Assembly (NCBI GenBank): GCA_902778625.1 | Contig: CACYYM010000019.1 | Coordinates: 23,588-87,587 of the forward strand | DNA length: 64,000 nucleotides | Source of the DNA: an uncultured Bacteroidales bacterium | GTDB lineage: Bacteria > Bacteroidota > Bacteroidia > Bacteroidales > Bacteroidaceae | Reading direction: 5' to 3' | Part shown: positions 9,035 through 18,131 of the stretch, piece after piece | Position numbering within the stretch: position 1 is the stretch's first letter | How the letters are laid out: each line of letters begins with the position of its first letter | Program-made: the position numbers and the translations under genes | The notes under the pieces: generated by a model | What the model saw: the letters and a program-made list of their open reading frames with translations, nothing else | Database searches by the model: none | What the model was told of the DNA's origin: nothing

Positions 9035-12000
9035 TTAACGAAGCACCTTTTTGCCATTCACGATATTGATGCCCTTCTGCATCTTGCCGATGCGCTGACC
9101 TGCAACATTGTATATTAAGCCGTTCTCGAGAGCGTTCTCGATGTTAGCAATGCCAGTTGCGTCGTCGTCGCCGAATGGATAGAATGGCTTAGCATCAGAA
9201 CCTGTGAATACAAGGTAACCCTTGCCGACAGGAATCGTCGTGCCGATTGTAGCCTTCCAGAAGCCATAATCGTCTCCTTCTTCGGCGTTGTTGGGCAGAC
9301 CGAGTACGTACTGAGTGCCGTCAGCAGTAACCTCTTCGGTTGTTGCTATCAGGTCGTTGGTAGTACCGAGCTCAGCAGAAGCTGCGTTTGCATAGAAGGT
9401 GTATGTGCCTTCAGCACCCTTCAGTACAACTGCTTCGCCAGCGGGGATAGCTGCAACGGGATCCAGATGAACGAAGTCCTTTCCTTCTACCTTCTGAGCA
9501 GCGAATACTTCTACTTCTTCAGGAATGATGTTGACGTTACCAGGAGCAACGAAGGTAGCCCAGCCTGCTTCAGTAATCTCAACCTCTACAGGATTGCCCT
9601 GATAGTAGAGACGCCAGTTGTCGGAAACAATCCAGTCGCCGTCCTTCACGTCATCTGCTGCATCGCGGAAGAGACCAATCTTCAACTTGCCGTCAGCACC
9701 GACTTCAGCATCAATGGTGTTGACGTATGTGCCAACCTGGAAGAACTTGGCTGCATCGCGGCAACCGTCGGGTATTACAATACCGCTTGCACCGCCACGT
9801 CCGAGGCCTGGGTAGTTGCCGCTGCCCTCGACGATGCTCTGCAGAGGTACGCAGTTCTCTTCACTGCCTGCGAACAGGTAAGCCAGCTGACGAACGTTGC
9901 CTTCATCTGCGCTTTCGAAGTTACCGTCGCGGTAGTAGCCGCTCATCTGTACGGTGTACTTACCAGCGGGCAGGCCTTCTACTTCCTGTACGAGATATAC
10001 TTTACCCTTAGCCTTGGTGTTCCACATCTCGAATACATAGTCGCCTCCGGCATCGTTGCCTTTCCAGCCCCAAATCCAGCCAGCGTTGCGATCCCACTTA
10101 GAGAAGTCTCTCCAAGCAATTTCCTGAACATCTTCTTTCTCTGGTCTATTTTCTCCGAGTTCGTTGTTAGGAGCCCACTTGTCATCGCCTTCGAAGTCGT
10201 TCTGAGAGAATGTTGCCTGATGAACCAAGTGACCGAGGTCAATAGGATTCTCAGCGGTAGCCTGTTCTGCAAGAGCTGCGAACTCTTCGGGAGTGACGAG
10301 GAGCCACTTGTTGAAGTCGCTGTCAGCGCCAGCCTTGTCAGTATCGACTTGCAGACGGTCGTCGTCAGTCATGCCGAGATAGATGTTGTCGCCTGCGTTC
10401 TCGCAGTTAATGATATGGTATGTGCCGTCAGCCAAAGCCTCGAATTCCCAAGCCCAGCCTGCATCGGTCGTGTTCCAGTCGCCACAGTCAACATAACCGT
10501 TGTGTCCGAGGCCATCGTTTCTGCCACGAGTGCCGTTAGGCAGGTTGGTCTGGATGGTGTAGCGGTTTGCACCGGAGGAGTTAGCGTGCAGAACGCACTT
10601 AGCACCCATGTGGTTCAGAGAAGCGTGAGTACCCCAGTCGTTACCACCGGCCAGGAACATCTTGGCACCTACATTCAGGATGTAAGCAATCATGCCGTCA
10701 GCAGGAGCAGAACCTGTGAAGTTCTCTGTGCGTGCGTCGAATGCGAGGCGGCGAGCCTTGCGAAGCTGGGCAAGTGCGGTTACTGCAGCGGCATGAGAGT
10801 TGGCATTCTTTCCAAGGTTAATAACTTCTGCATTGATGCCTTCCTCTTCTGCCAAAACGATTGTGGCATCCAGAGCCTTCTTCTCGCCATTATTGAAATA
10901 TCTGTTAACCATATCGCCAGCGGTATAGAGACCACCGTCGGCATAACGGCCACCCCAGTTCTGGTGAACGTGGAATGCGAATACATTGACAGTGCCGTCT
11001 GTCTTGATGAGAGCCTTCTGTGCGTCGGTGAGACGAACAACCTCGTCTTCATACCAACCGTCGGTCTCAGCCCAAATCAGTTCGCCATTGATGTAGTACT
11101 CGCAAGGAGCGTCGTCGTGAGCTGCGGGCATGAAGAGGTCAGAAGGAATCTCGCCATCAACGGTGAAATAGCGTACTGCATAAACATCAGCAGGACGTCC
11201 GTTGCCGAAGTTGGGCAGGTCCTGACCATAGTTCCAGCCTTCAACAGAGTAGCCGGGAGCATACCAAGCCTTGCCGTTGTTCTCTGCGGGAACGCCAATG
11301 ATGACATTGTAGTTGGGATTGCCAGTGTTCCAGTCGCCGAAGTCGAAGTCGGCCTGAGCGACGTAAGTGTAAGCCTGATAAGAGCCGCCCCACTTCATAG
11401 AGGGCAGGATGCACTCTGCATCGCCGTTTGCCGTCTCAACATTGAGGTCGGTGAAGGGAACATTGCTGTAAGCGTTGCCCCATGAATAAACCTTCAGGCC
11501 TGTGAAGTTGGGATATGCATCGGTGCCAAGTGTCTGACCGAATGCCTCGCCCAGGTTGTAGCAAAGCTCGCCGCTTGCAACCTGTGTGTCTGTTGCTGCT
11601 AGGTTGTATGTGTTGATGAGGTTGCCGCCGCCACGAATGAAGCCGTCGCCTTCTCCGTTAACAACTGTACCGATGTTGTATGTGTTTTCGATAGTGGTAT
11701 TGCCGCCGCCAGTCCAGCCTGTGATGGCACCTGACTCTTTGCCAGAGGTGACATTGCCGACGTTGTAGCAGTTGAGGATGTAGAAGTGAGCATTGCTGAG
11801 CTGGTTTACGCCGATGATACCGGCGCCGTTAGCTTCGGCAGCTGTGATAGTGGCTTCGTTGCCGCAGTTGATGATGTTGAGCTTCTTGCTGGCATCACCT
11901 CCGTTAGAACCACCGACGATGCCTGCAACATAGCTGTTGCCCTTAACAGAACCCTTAACTACAACATTCTTAATCGTTGCACCGTCTGTTGCTACACCGA

Positions 12001-13579
12001 AGAGACCCTGATAATTCAGGTTGCTGTCAATGTTCAGATTAACGGAATGTCCCTGGCCGTCGAATGTGCCGACAAATACGTTGGCTGATGTGCCGGCAGG
12101 AGTATATTTAGCAGCAGACAGGTCCACGTCTGCGTTGAGAACTGCATTGGATGCGGGATTGCCAGCATTGACATACTGTGCCCACCACAGCAGGTTGCCT
12201 GCTTTGTTGAGTTGGAATACGCCTTCAACTTCTATTGCTTCCTGACCTGCAGCATGGCAACTGGTGCAGATGCCGTCTTCGTCGCTAAATACATGCTCGT
12301 CAACGATAGATTCATTAGTGTTGCTTAATACTAATTCACTGCCTTCCTTCGGAGTAACACCGTCGCAATAGAACTGACCGTTTGCATAGAGCTTCTGGCT
12401 GGAAGAGAGGGGAGAGGGCATTGCATCTGTGCCGAGAGTCTGGAACCAGTCTTCGCTGCCAGATACTTTGTTGTTCAGCCGATAAGTCATCTCACCGTTG
12501 GCAAGCGTTTCGTCGCTGGCTGTAGTCTTAAAGCTGTTGATGACGGAGGGATTGTTGCGACCAAAGTCGACACCGCCATTCCAGTTGATGTCAGCAACTA
12601 CGAGGCAATTCTCGATGGTTGTGCTTGCGCCGCTGTTTGCCCAACCCACGATGCCGCCGTTGCCGTCGCGTCCTGAAGCATTAATCTTGCCGTAGAATGC
12701 GCAGTTCTTGATAGTAGAATCATCGTATGTTACGGCGCAGATGCCACCGATGGTGCCGTCGCCGCTCTGAGCGTCAACAATCTCAACAGCACTGATGCAG
12801 TTGTAGATCATAGAACCCTCGCCTTTCAAGAGACCGCAGAAGCCGGCTGTTTGGTTCCGGCTGGTGGCAGTAATCTTGCCGGCAAGCTTCAGGTTGTGAA
12901 CCTTACCTACGATTGTTCCAAAGAAGCTGAAGCGTGAGCTGTAAGATTCAAAGTCAACGGTAATGGTGTGGTTCTGTCCGTCGAATTCGCCGCGGAAGGG
13001 GAACTTTTCGCAAACACCGATTGCATACACACCGCCGTCTTTGTAGGCTGTGTAGTCGATGTCGGCAGTCAGCTTGACCTTGTAGCTTTCGTTTTCGACA
13101 GCGTTTCGGGTCATCAAGGCAAACGTTCTCAGTTCTTCTGCTGTGCCGATACTGATGACGCCGTCAACAGCCTCGAGCAGAGTGGGAGTTGTTGTTGCCC
13201 AAGAGAGTGTGCCTGCATTTTTGTCGAGTGTAATGGTGTACCATTTCCATTCTGTGTTGGTAGGGTTCCACTTCCAGTCGTTACCGCTGGTGGTGTAGTT
13301 GTCCGTACCACTGTCACCGATTGCAAAGTTCTCGCTCGAGGGATGATAGCCGTCCCAGCCGCCGAAGGAGTTCACAATCTTGAAACCTTCGCTAGCGTGC
13401 TTCAGGAGACCTGTCCATTCATAGACACCTGCACTTGTCTCAATCATCTTACAGGGCTGACGCATGGAGCCGTCGCCTTCCCAGCCGATGGGAGTGCCGT
13501 CACCTACGAGGTAAAGTTCATCTGCATTGACGCTGAGGACAGCCATCAGTGCAAATACCAAAGTAAATAACTTTTTCAT
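9035..13579 (-). CDS. Multi-domain secreted protein with SusE/F-like, GLUG-like and carbohydrate-binding-like modules
   Basis: 1514 residues from the ATG at 13579, which gives a good signal peptide (MKKLFTLVFALMAVLSVNA); an upstream frame extension lacks one. Modules in order: an N-terminal SusE/SusF-like beta domain (ELYLVGDG...), two blocks of GLUG-like repeats (DGQNHTI, DGQGHSVNL, GGIVGWAN), and a galactose-binding-like module with HQNWGGRYADGGLY that is also found in the protein at 19054-23430. Then come a ricin-like/beta-trefoil-type region (YHIINCENAGDNIYLG), a binding module with LPAGKYTVQMSGYYRDGN that recurs in the GH51 protein, and the tail YNVAGQRIGKMQKG...NGKK. No catalytic motif was recognised. 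Surface glycan binding or adhesion is inferred. Confidence 0.8.
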   Translation of the reverse strand: MKKLFTLVFALMAVLSVNADELYLVGDGTPIGWEGDGSMRQPCKMIETSAGVYEWTGLLKHASEGFKIVNSFGGWDGYHPSSENFAIGDSGTDNYTTSGNDWKWNPTNTEWKWYTITLDKNAGTLSWATTTPTLLEAVDGVISIGTAEELRTFALMTRNAVENESYKVKLTADIDYTAYKDGGVYAIGVCEKFPFRGEFDGQNHTITVDFESYSSRFSFFGTIVGKVHNLKLAGKITATSRNQTAGFCGLLKGEGSMIYNCISAVEIVDAQSGDGTIGGICAVTYDDSTIKNCAFYGKINASGRDGNGGIVGWANSGASTTIENCLVVADINWNGGVDFGRNNPSVINSFKTTASDETLANGEMTYRLNNKVSGSEDWFQTLGTDAMPSPLSSSQKLYANGQFYCDGVTPKEGSELVLSNTNESIVDEHVFSDEDGICTSCHAAGQEAIEVEGVFQLNKAGNLLWWAQYVNAGNPASNAVLNADVDLSAAKYTPAGTSANVFVGTFDGQGHSVNLNIDSNLNYQGLFGVATDGATIKNVVVKGSVKGNSYVAGIVGGSNGGDASKKLNIINCGNEATITAAEANGAGIIGVNQLSNAHFYILNCYNVGNVTSGKESGAITGWTGGGNTTIENTYNIGTVVNGEGDGFIRGGGNLINTYNLAATDTQVASGELCYNLGEAFGQTLGTDAYPNFTGLKVYSWGNAYSNVPFTDLNVETANGDAECILPSMKWGGSYQAYTYVAQADFDFGDWNTGNPNYNVIIGVPAENNGKAWYAPGYSVEGWNYGQDLPNFGNGRPADVYAVRYFTVDGEIPSDLFMPAAHDDAPCEYYINGELIWAETDGWYEDEVVRLTDAQKALIKTDGTVNVFAFHVHQNWGGRYADGGLYTAGDMVNRYFNNGEKKALDATIVLAEEEGINAEVINLGKNANSHAAAVTALAQLRKARRLAFDARTENFTGSAPADGMIAYILNVGAKMFLAGGNDWGTHASLNHMGAKCVLHANSSGANRYTIQTNLPNGTRGRNDGLGHNGYVDCGDWNTTDAGWAWEFEALADGTYHIINCENAGDNIYLGMTDDDRLQVDTDKAGADSDFNKWLLVTPEEFAALAEQATAENPIDLGHLVHQATFSQNDFEGDDKWAPNNELGENRPEKEDVQEIAWRDFSKWDRNAGWIWGWKGNDAGGDYVFEMWNTKAKGKVYLVQEVEGLPAGKYTVQMSGYYRDGNFESADEGNVRQLAYLFAGSEENCVPLQSIVEGSGNYPGLGRGGASGIVIPDGCRDAAKFFQVGTYVNTIDAEVGADGKLKIGLFRDAADDVKDGDWIVSDNWRLYYQGNPVEVEITEAGWATFVAPGNVNIIPEEVEVFAAQKVEGKDFVHLDPVAAIPAGEAVVLKGAEGTYTFYANAASAELGTTNDLIATTEEVTADGTQYVLGLPNNAEEGDDYGFWKATIGTTIPVGKGYLVFTGSDAKPFYPFGDDDATGIANIENALENGLIYNVAGQRIGKMQKGINIVNGKKVLR

Positions 13580-13645
13580 TGTTGTTAATAAATTAAATTG
13601 TTTATAAAAAATGGCTTTTCCTGTCAAATAAGTATATATTTCTTG

Positions 13646-13653
13646 CAAAGATA
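13646..13653 (-). promoter_or_regulatory. -7 element of the 1514-residue protein gene
   Basis: TATCTTTG on the minus strand, 66 bases before the chosen ATG. Its position favours the start at 13579, because the upstream in-frame extension would begin inside this promoter. Confidence 0.6.
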
Positions 13654-13762
13654 CACATTATTTATAATAATTGTCACGATTTACAAAGAAAAGTTTCACA
13701 ATTTGCGTTAAATAACAAAAACAGGAACATTATCTGATGCTCCTGCCTGTGTCTCAAAACGC

Positions 13763-13848
13763 CGCGTGCGGCGATGGCAATTTCCGCGTGCGGCGATGGC
13801 AATCCCCGCGTGCGGCGTTTTAATTTCCGCGTGCGGCGTTTTTATTCC
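13763..13848. repeat. 22-bp tandem array C
   Basis: Four units with lengths 22, 22, 21 and 21 start at 13763, 13785, 13807 and 13828. All begin CGCGTGCGGCG; the remainder alternates between ATGGCAAT and TTTTAAT types. The last unit overlaps the stop codon of the DUF4831 gene. Confidence 0.9.
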
Positions 13849-14906
13849 ATGATGTCTTTTGTGCCTCCTGTCTCTTGGAAGAAGGTGACTTGCGTGGTGG
13901 TCTTCTTGTCGAAGAGTGTGTTGGAAAGAATCTCTACGATACCGAATTGTGCCATCGGGGTCTCCATGCTGACGAATTCCTGGCCGCCGTATGTGACTTT
14001 TATCTTTGTGCGGACGGGAATGTTGTAGTAAACGCCGTGTTCCATCTTTGCGCGTTTCTTGGCTGTCTCTTCGTTGGGAACGGCTGTCGGGATGGCTTCC
14101 ATCGCTTTGACAGATGCGATGACGGGTTCGCCAGCAAGGTTGTCGGCATCCAGAACGCCAAGCTTCCCGGAGAAGCGGAACAGGATATCGCGGTTGGTCT
14201 CTTGCTGTGGGTCGTAGAAGAAAGAGAAGACCTCGGTGTCGGTCTGCTTGGTGCCACTGAATAGCGACTCCAGAACGGAGGCTTGTTTGTCAAGCTGGTC
14301 GAGCATGAGCTTCAGCTGGGCGCCATCTTTCGGCGTGTTGTCTGCTTCGCCTCGAACGAGCGAGTTCTTGCTGTCGCGAATGTCGTAGATTTCCTGGGCA
14401 CATAGCTCTGCCATTTTTGCAGTACTGCCAGCTGCAAGTATCTCTTGCGTCATATATGAGCGAGGGTTCTCTGGAGCTTGTCCTTTCTCTGGTTTAGGCA
14501 GATCTGGCAGGAACTTCTCGTCGGCGTCGCAGTTGATGCTCAACAGGAGGCCGTCGCGACTAAGACCGACAAGCGGAGCCACTGTCTTGCTCTTGAGCTT
14601 GATGCTGAACGCTTTTTCCTTATCGGGCTTTCCGTAAGGCTCGAGGGTGATGCTCTTCAGGTGCCATTCGACGCTTTCCTCCGTTGGCACGTTTTGCAGA
14701 CGCAGGTAACGGTCGGCATACTTGTAGAAGTCGCCGGGTCTGGTAGTGGTCTTTTCTGCAATGACTGTAACGCGGAACGCTGTTCGTGGCAGGTAGTAGC
14801 AAACGCCTTCAAGGGTGCTGCCTGGTACGAAAGGCTCAACTTCTGTCTGTGCTGACAGATTGTAAACGGCAAGACAGAGTATGATGCTTAAAAGATTCTT
14901 CTTCAT
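13842..14906 (-). CDS. DUF4831 family exported protein
   Basis: 354 residues from the ATG at 14906, which gives the signal peptide MKKNLLSIILCLAVYNLSA. The mature part (PGSTLEGVCYYLPRTAFRV, AEKTTTRPGDFYKYADRYLRL) matches DUF4831, a Bacteroidetes family of similar length and unknown function, probably periplasmic. The start lies 4 bases after the stop of the 68-residue gene, which suggests translational coupling. It is the last gene of the leftward cluster. Confidence 0.85.
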   Translation of the reverse strand: MKKNLLSIILCLAVYNLSAQTEVEPFVPGSTLEGVCYYLPRTAFRVTVIAEKTTTRPGDFYKYADRYLRLQNVPTEESVEWHLKSITLEPYGKPDKEKAFSIKLKSKTVAPLVGLSRDGLLLSINCDADEKFLPDLPKPEKGQAPENPRSYMTQEILAAGSTAKMAELCAQEIYDIRDSKNSLVRGEADNTPKDGAQLKLMLDQLDKQASVLESLFSGTKQTDTEVFSFFYDPQQETNRDILFRFSGKLGVLDADNLAGEPVIASVKAMEAIPTAVPNEETAKKRAKMEHGVYYNIPVRTKIKVTYGGQEFVSMETPMAQFGIVEILSNTLFDKKTTTQVTFFQETGGTKDIME

Positions 14907-14910
14907 CTTT

Positions 14911-15117
14911 CTATTTATGTCTGTTGGCGCGTTGGCGGCGGATGTCGGCTTTCTTTTTTGCCGCACCGCTGCCGTGTGCTCCTGTTATGTATTGCTTTTT
15001 CTTTGCCTTGGTTTTCACCTTGGCTTCTTCTTTCTTCGGGCCGCCTTTCGAACCGCCCTTGAAAGTAATGCCGTCCATGATTACGGCATCAATGTCGTCT
15101 CCTCCGAACTTCGCCAT
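14911..15117 (-). CDS. 68-residue basic protein, unknown function
   Basis: Start chosen at MAKFGGDDIDAV, because the longer in-frame version would overlap the AICAR transformylase. The C-terminal half is lysine/arginine-rich (KKEEAKVKTKAKKKQY, KKKADIRRQRANRHK), which suggests nucleic-acid or ribosome binding. It sits 11 bases after the transformylase stop and 4 bases before DUF4831. The spacing supports a real gene; family not recognised. Confidence 0.6.
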   Translation of the reverse strand: MAKFGGDDIDAVIMDGITFKGGSKGGPKKEEAKVKTKAKKKQYITGAHGSGAAKKKADIRRQRANRHK

Positions 15118-15128
15118 CTTGCTTTCAA

Positions 15129-16316
15129 TCAATGGTGGAACAGTCTTACGCCGGTGAATGCCATAGCGATGCCGTACTTGTCGCAAGTCATGATGACATG
15201 GTCGTCGCGGACGCTGCCGCCTGCCTGAGCGATGTACTCAACACCGCTCTTGTGGGCACGCTCAACGTTGTCGCCGAACGGGAAGAAGGCATCGCTGCCA
15301 AGGCTGACCTTCGTGTTCTTCGCTATCCATGCTTGCTTCTCTTCGCGACTGAGCGGCTCGGGCTTCTCGGTAAAGAACTTCTGCCATTCGCCCTCAGCAA
15401 GAACGTCCATGTAGTCGTCGCTGATATAGACGTCGATGGTGTTGTCGCGGTCAGCACGACGGATGCCTGGCACGAAGGGCAGCGACATCACCTTCGGGTT
15501 CTGACGGAGCCACCAGATGTCGGCCTTATTGCCAGCAAGGCGCGTGCAATGGATGCGGCTCTGTTGACCTGCTCCGATGCCGATTGCCTGGCCGTCCTTA
15601 ACGTAGCAAACGCTGTTGCTCTGTGTGTATTTAAGTGTGATGAGGGCAATGATGAGGTCGCGCTTTGCATCCTCTGGGAAGCTCTTGTTGGCGGTGGGAA
15701 TATTCTCGAAGAGGGCGGGGTCGTCGAGTTTCACCTCGTTTCTGCCTTGCTCGAAGGTGACGCCAAACACTTGCTTGCGCTCGATGGGAGCGGGAACGTA
15801 GTTCGGGTCAATCTTTATGATGTTGTAAGTACCCTTGCGCTTTTCTCTCAAGATTTGCAGGGCTTCTTCTGTAAAGTCTGGAGCAATGATACCGTCGCTC
15901 ACCTCGCGCTTGATAATCAGGGCTGTTGCTTCGTCGCATGTGTCGCTAAGGGCGATGAAGTCGCCATAGCTGCTCATGCGGTCGGCACCACGGGCACGGG
16001 CATAGGCACAGGCAATAGGACTGAGCGGCACCTTGATGTCGTCCACAAAATAGATGCGGGCCAACGTGTCGCTAAGGGGCAATCCGACTGCTGCTCCTGC
16101 AGGGGAGACGTGCTTGAAGCTAGCTGCTGCAGGGAGTCCTGTTGCTGCCTTGAGTTCCTTGACGAGTTGCCAGCTGTTCAGCGCATCGAGGAAGTTGATG
16201 TAGCCGGGACGTCCGCCAAGCACCTCGATGGGCAGTTCGCCCTCTTCCATAAAGATGCGTGAAGGTTTCTGATTAGGGTTGCAGCCGTACTTGAGCTGCA
16301 GTTCTTTCTGTGCCAT
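15129..16316 (-). CDS. Stand-alone AICAR transformylase (PurH-like, no cyclohydrolase domain)
   Basis: 395 residues, shorter than bifunctional PurH (about 510-540). It transfers a formyl group from 10-formyl-THF to AICAR, the penultimate step to IMP. Visible motifs are the catalytic Lys-His pair in FKHVSPAGAA (K68-H69), YARARGADRMSSYGDF and SDAFFPFGDNVERA. The N-terminal IMP cyclohydrolase domain is absent, and no other cyclohydrolase is visible here. It starts 5 bases after the zinc-ribbon gene. Confidence 0.88.
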   Translation of the reverse strand: MAQKELQLKYGCNPNQKPSRIFMEEGELPIEVLGGRPGYINFLDALNSWQLVKELKAATGLPAAASFKHVSPAGAAVGLPLSDTLARIYFVDDIKVPLSPIACAYARARGADRMSSYGDFIALSDTCDEATALIIKREVSDGIIAPDFTEEALQILREKRKGTYNIIKIDPNYVPAPIERKQVFGVTFEQGRNEVKLDDPALFENIPTANKSFPEDAKRDLIIALITLKYTQSNSVCYVKDGQAIGIGAGQQSRIHCTRLAGNKADIWWLRQNPKVMSLPFVPGIRRADRDNTIDVYISDDYMDVLAEGEWQKFFTEKPEPLSREEKQAWIAKNTKVSLGSDAFFPFGDNVERAHKSGVEYIAQAGGSVRDDHVIMTCDKYGIAMAFTGVRLFHH

Positions 16317-16321
16317 ATTGT

Positions 16322-17422
16322 TTAGAATATGATTAGTTTAACAATCTTCTGCTCTTGATTGATGAGAGCGTTGACGCGATAGTGGTTCTCTGAAGGCAAG
16401 TCCGTGTTGCTTCGGCTAATAATTTCTTGCAAGCTGACTTCCACAGCGAAGCCTGTGTTACTGTCGGGAAGTGTTTCCTTGCGAACATCCATTTTCTGCC
16501 CGATAGCGTAATGAAGCCCGATAACATCGTTCGCTATCTTCTCTTTGGCATATTCGATGATAGCCTCTGCATCGGCATTTTGCTTGCCGCAGAAGTTGAT
16601 CATCGTGTCGGGAATAGCTGCTTTGGCAGCTTCGATGTCCTGATTGGCTATGGCTTTGGAGAAGAAAGACTCGAGTGTGCCACGAATCATGGCTTTCTCT
16701 TCTGGCGTTACTTTCGTGAGCAAAAGGGTGTTCTTCTTTTCTGCGGCATCATCAACGAAGCGACCAGAAGGATGCAGATGCAAATAGTTTGTGATGGCTT
16801 CCTCGTTGCCGATTGCAAGAGCGTCTTGCCAATCGATGGAATCGAGCATGTCTTCGCAAGCTCTTTGGCGACGAGAGTTTGGATGCTTCTGCAAGAAAGA
16901 GGAAATGTTCGTGCGGTTTATGTTTGTTAGCAGCTTTTTCCAATCCTCAACTTCGACCAAAAGCACTTGCATTCGCTCGTTGATTTCGTCGTAGTGCTTG
17001 CTTTTGGGGTAGTCGATAAGGAACTGCTGATAGAACTCGGGATTGGTGACGCCATCGAGTCGAGCATAATCAACCTTCTCCTTCTGCTCCATCCTGTACA
17101 TATTATAAAAATATAATCCCGCGCACGCGAGGGCGAAGAGGATGACGAAAGCAATAAGCCTTCCATGCTTCCTCTTGCTTTTCTTGCGGACAGGGGCTTT
17201 CTTGATTTCTTCCTTTGGCGGTTCTGGGGAAGGAGCAGGATTGCCAGTTGCAGCTTCCAGTTCACTCCCGCATTCAGGACACTTCTCTTGTGTCAGGAAG
17301 CAATAGTTTCCGCATTTAGGACACTGCCGAAGGTTGCCTGCGATGTTTGTGCCGCAATGTGGACAGGTTCCTGCCATTGTGGAGACTTGGCCACGACATT
17401 CAGGACATTTGATGATGCTCAT
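16322..17422 (-). CDS. Zinc-ribbon membrane protein, unknown function
   Basis: 366 residues from the ATG at 17422 (MSIIKCPECRGQ); an upstream ATG adds five residues. The N-terminus has four CxxC knuckles (CPEC, CPHC, CPKC, CPEC), consistent with two zinc ribbons. A basic Lys/Arg stretch then precedes one membrane helix (AFVILFALACAGLYFY, about 93-110). The rest is mostly helical with TPR-like spacing (PEFYQQFLIDYPKSKHYDEI) and a C-terminal NTF2/lumazine-like beta region. The cytoplasmic ribbon/outer domain topology is inferred. Confidence 0.75.
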   Translation of the reverse strand: MSIIKCPECRGQVSTMAGTCPHCGTNIAGNLRQCPKCGNYCFLTQEKCPECGSELEAATGNPAPSPEPPKEEIKKAPVRKKSKRKHGRLIAFVILFALACAGLYFYNMYRMEQKEKVDYARLDGVTNPEFYQQFLIDYPKSKHYDEINERMQVLLVEVEDWKKLLTNINRTNISSFLQKHPNSRRQRACEDMLDSIDWQDALAIGNEEAITNYLHLHPSGRFVDDAAEKKNTLLLTKVTPEEKAMIRGTLESFFSKAIANQDIEAAKAAIPDTMINFCGKQNADAEAIIEYAKEKIANDVIGLHYAIGQKMDVRKETLPDSNTGFAVEVSLQEIISRSNTDLPSENHYRVNALINQEQKIVKLIIF

Positions 17423-17431
17423 GTTAATAAG

Positions 17432-17472
17432 GCACAAAGGGACACAGGCTTTTTACGGCCGTGCCCCTTTGC
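17432..17472 (-). terminator. Hairpin between rplI and the zinc-ribbon gene
   Basis: GCAAAGGGGCACGGC pairs with GCCTGTGTCCCTTTGTGC on the minus strand. There is no U-run after it, so it may act as a partial terminator or processing site that separates ribosomal protein levels from the downstream genes. Confidence 0.5.
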
Positions 17473-17495
17473 TTCGTTGCTTATGAAAGTAAAAC

Positions 17496-18098
17496 TTACT
17501 CTTCTGTCTTCTCCTCTTCAGCGGGAGCCTCGGCCTCTTCAACTTCAGGGGTCTCCTCTACGACGGGAGCTTCCTCCTCTGCTGGAGCCTCTTCTTCCTT
17601 CTTAGCCTTTCTGGGCTTCTTTTCTACGGGAGCTTCTTCCTGTACTTCAGGCTTGTCCATCTCAACAGTAACTGTTACGGGCACCTGAGCTGCAACTTCC
17701 TTGTGAAGCTTTACGATAGCGACATACTCGCCTGCGGTCTTGACGTCCTTGAGGGCGATAATCTTGCGGTCGATGTCGAAGCCGAGCTTCTGGAGTTCTT
17801 CTGCAACCTGTACATTGTTCACGCTGCCATAGATGACACCGGTGCTGCTTGCCTTTGCGTTGATGGTCAGGCTTACTGCGTTCAGCTTCTCTGCGAGAGC
17901 CTCAGCCTCAGCCTTGATCTTAGCGAGCTTGACAGCCTTCTGCTTGAGTTCCTCTGCGAGGACCTTCTTAGCGCTTTCGCTGGCGATGACGCCCTTGCCT
18001 GTAGGAATCAGGAAGTTGCGGCCGTAGCCAGCCTTAACGTTCACGATATCGTTCTTGTAACCGAGTCCGATTACGTCTTCTTTCAGTATAATTTCCAT
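17496..18098 (-). CDS. rplI: 50S ribosomal protein L9 with acidic C-terminal extension
   Basis: 200 residues against about 148-150 usually. The N-terminal rRNA-binding domain (MEIILKEDVIGLGYKNDIV, YGRNFLIP), the linking helix and the C-terminal domain are normal. After about residue 150 there is a 50-residue low-complexity tail, first basic (KKPRKAKKEEE), then rich in Glu, Ala and Pro. GGAGGA lies 6 bases before the ATG. Third gene of the rpsF-rpsR-rplI set. Confidence 0.96.
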   Translation of the reverse strand: MEIILKEDVIGLGYKNDIVNVKAGYGRNFLIPTGKGVIASESAKKVLAEELKQKAVKLAKIKAEAEALAEKLNAVSLTINAKASSTGVIYGSVNNVQVAEELQKLGFDIDRKIIALKDVKTAGEYVAIVKLHKEVAAQVPVTVTVEMDKPEVQEEAPVEKKPRKAKKEEEAPAEEEAPVVEETPEVEEAEAPAEEEKTEE

Positions 18099-18131
18099 AA
18101 TCTTCCTCCTTACTTTACTTCATCAAATCGG

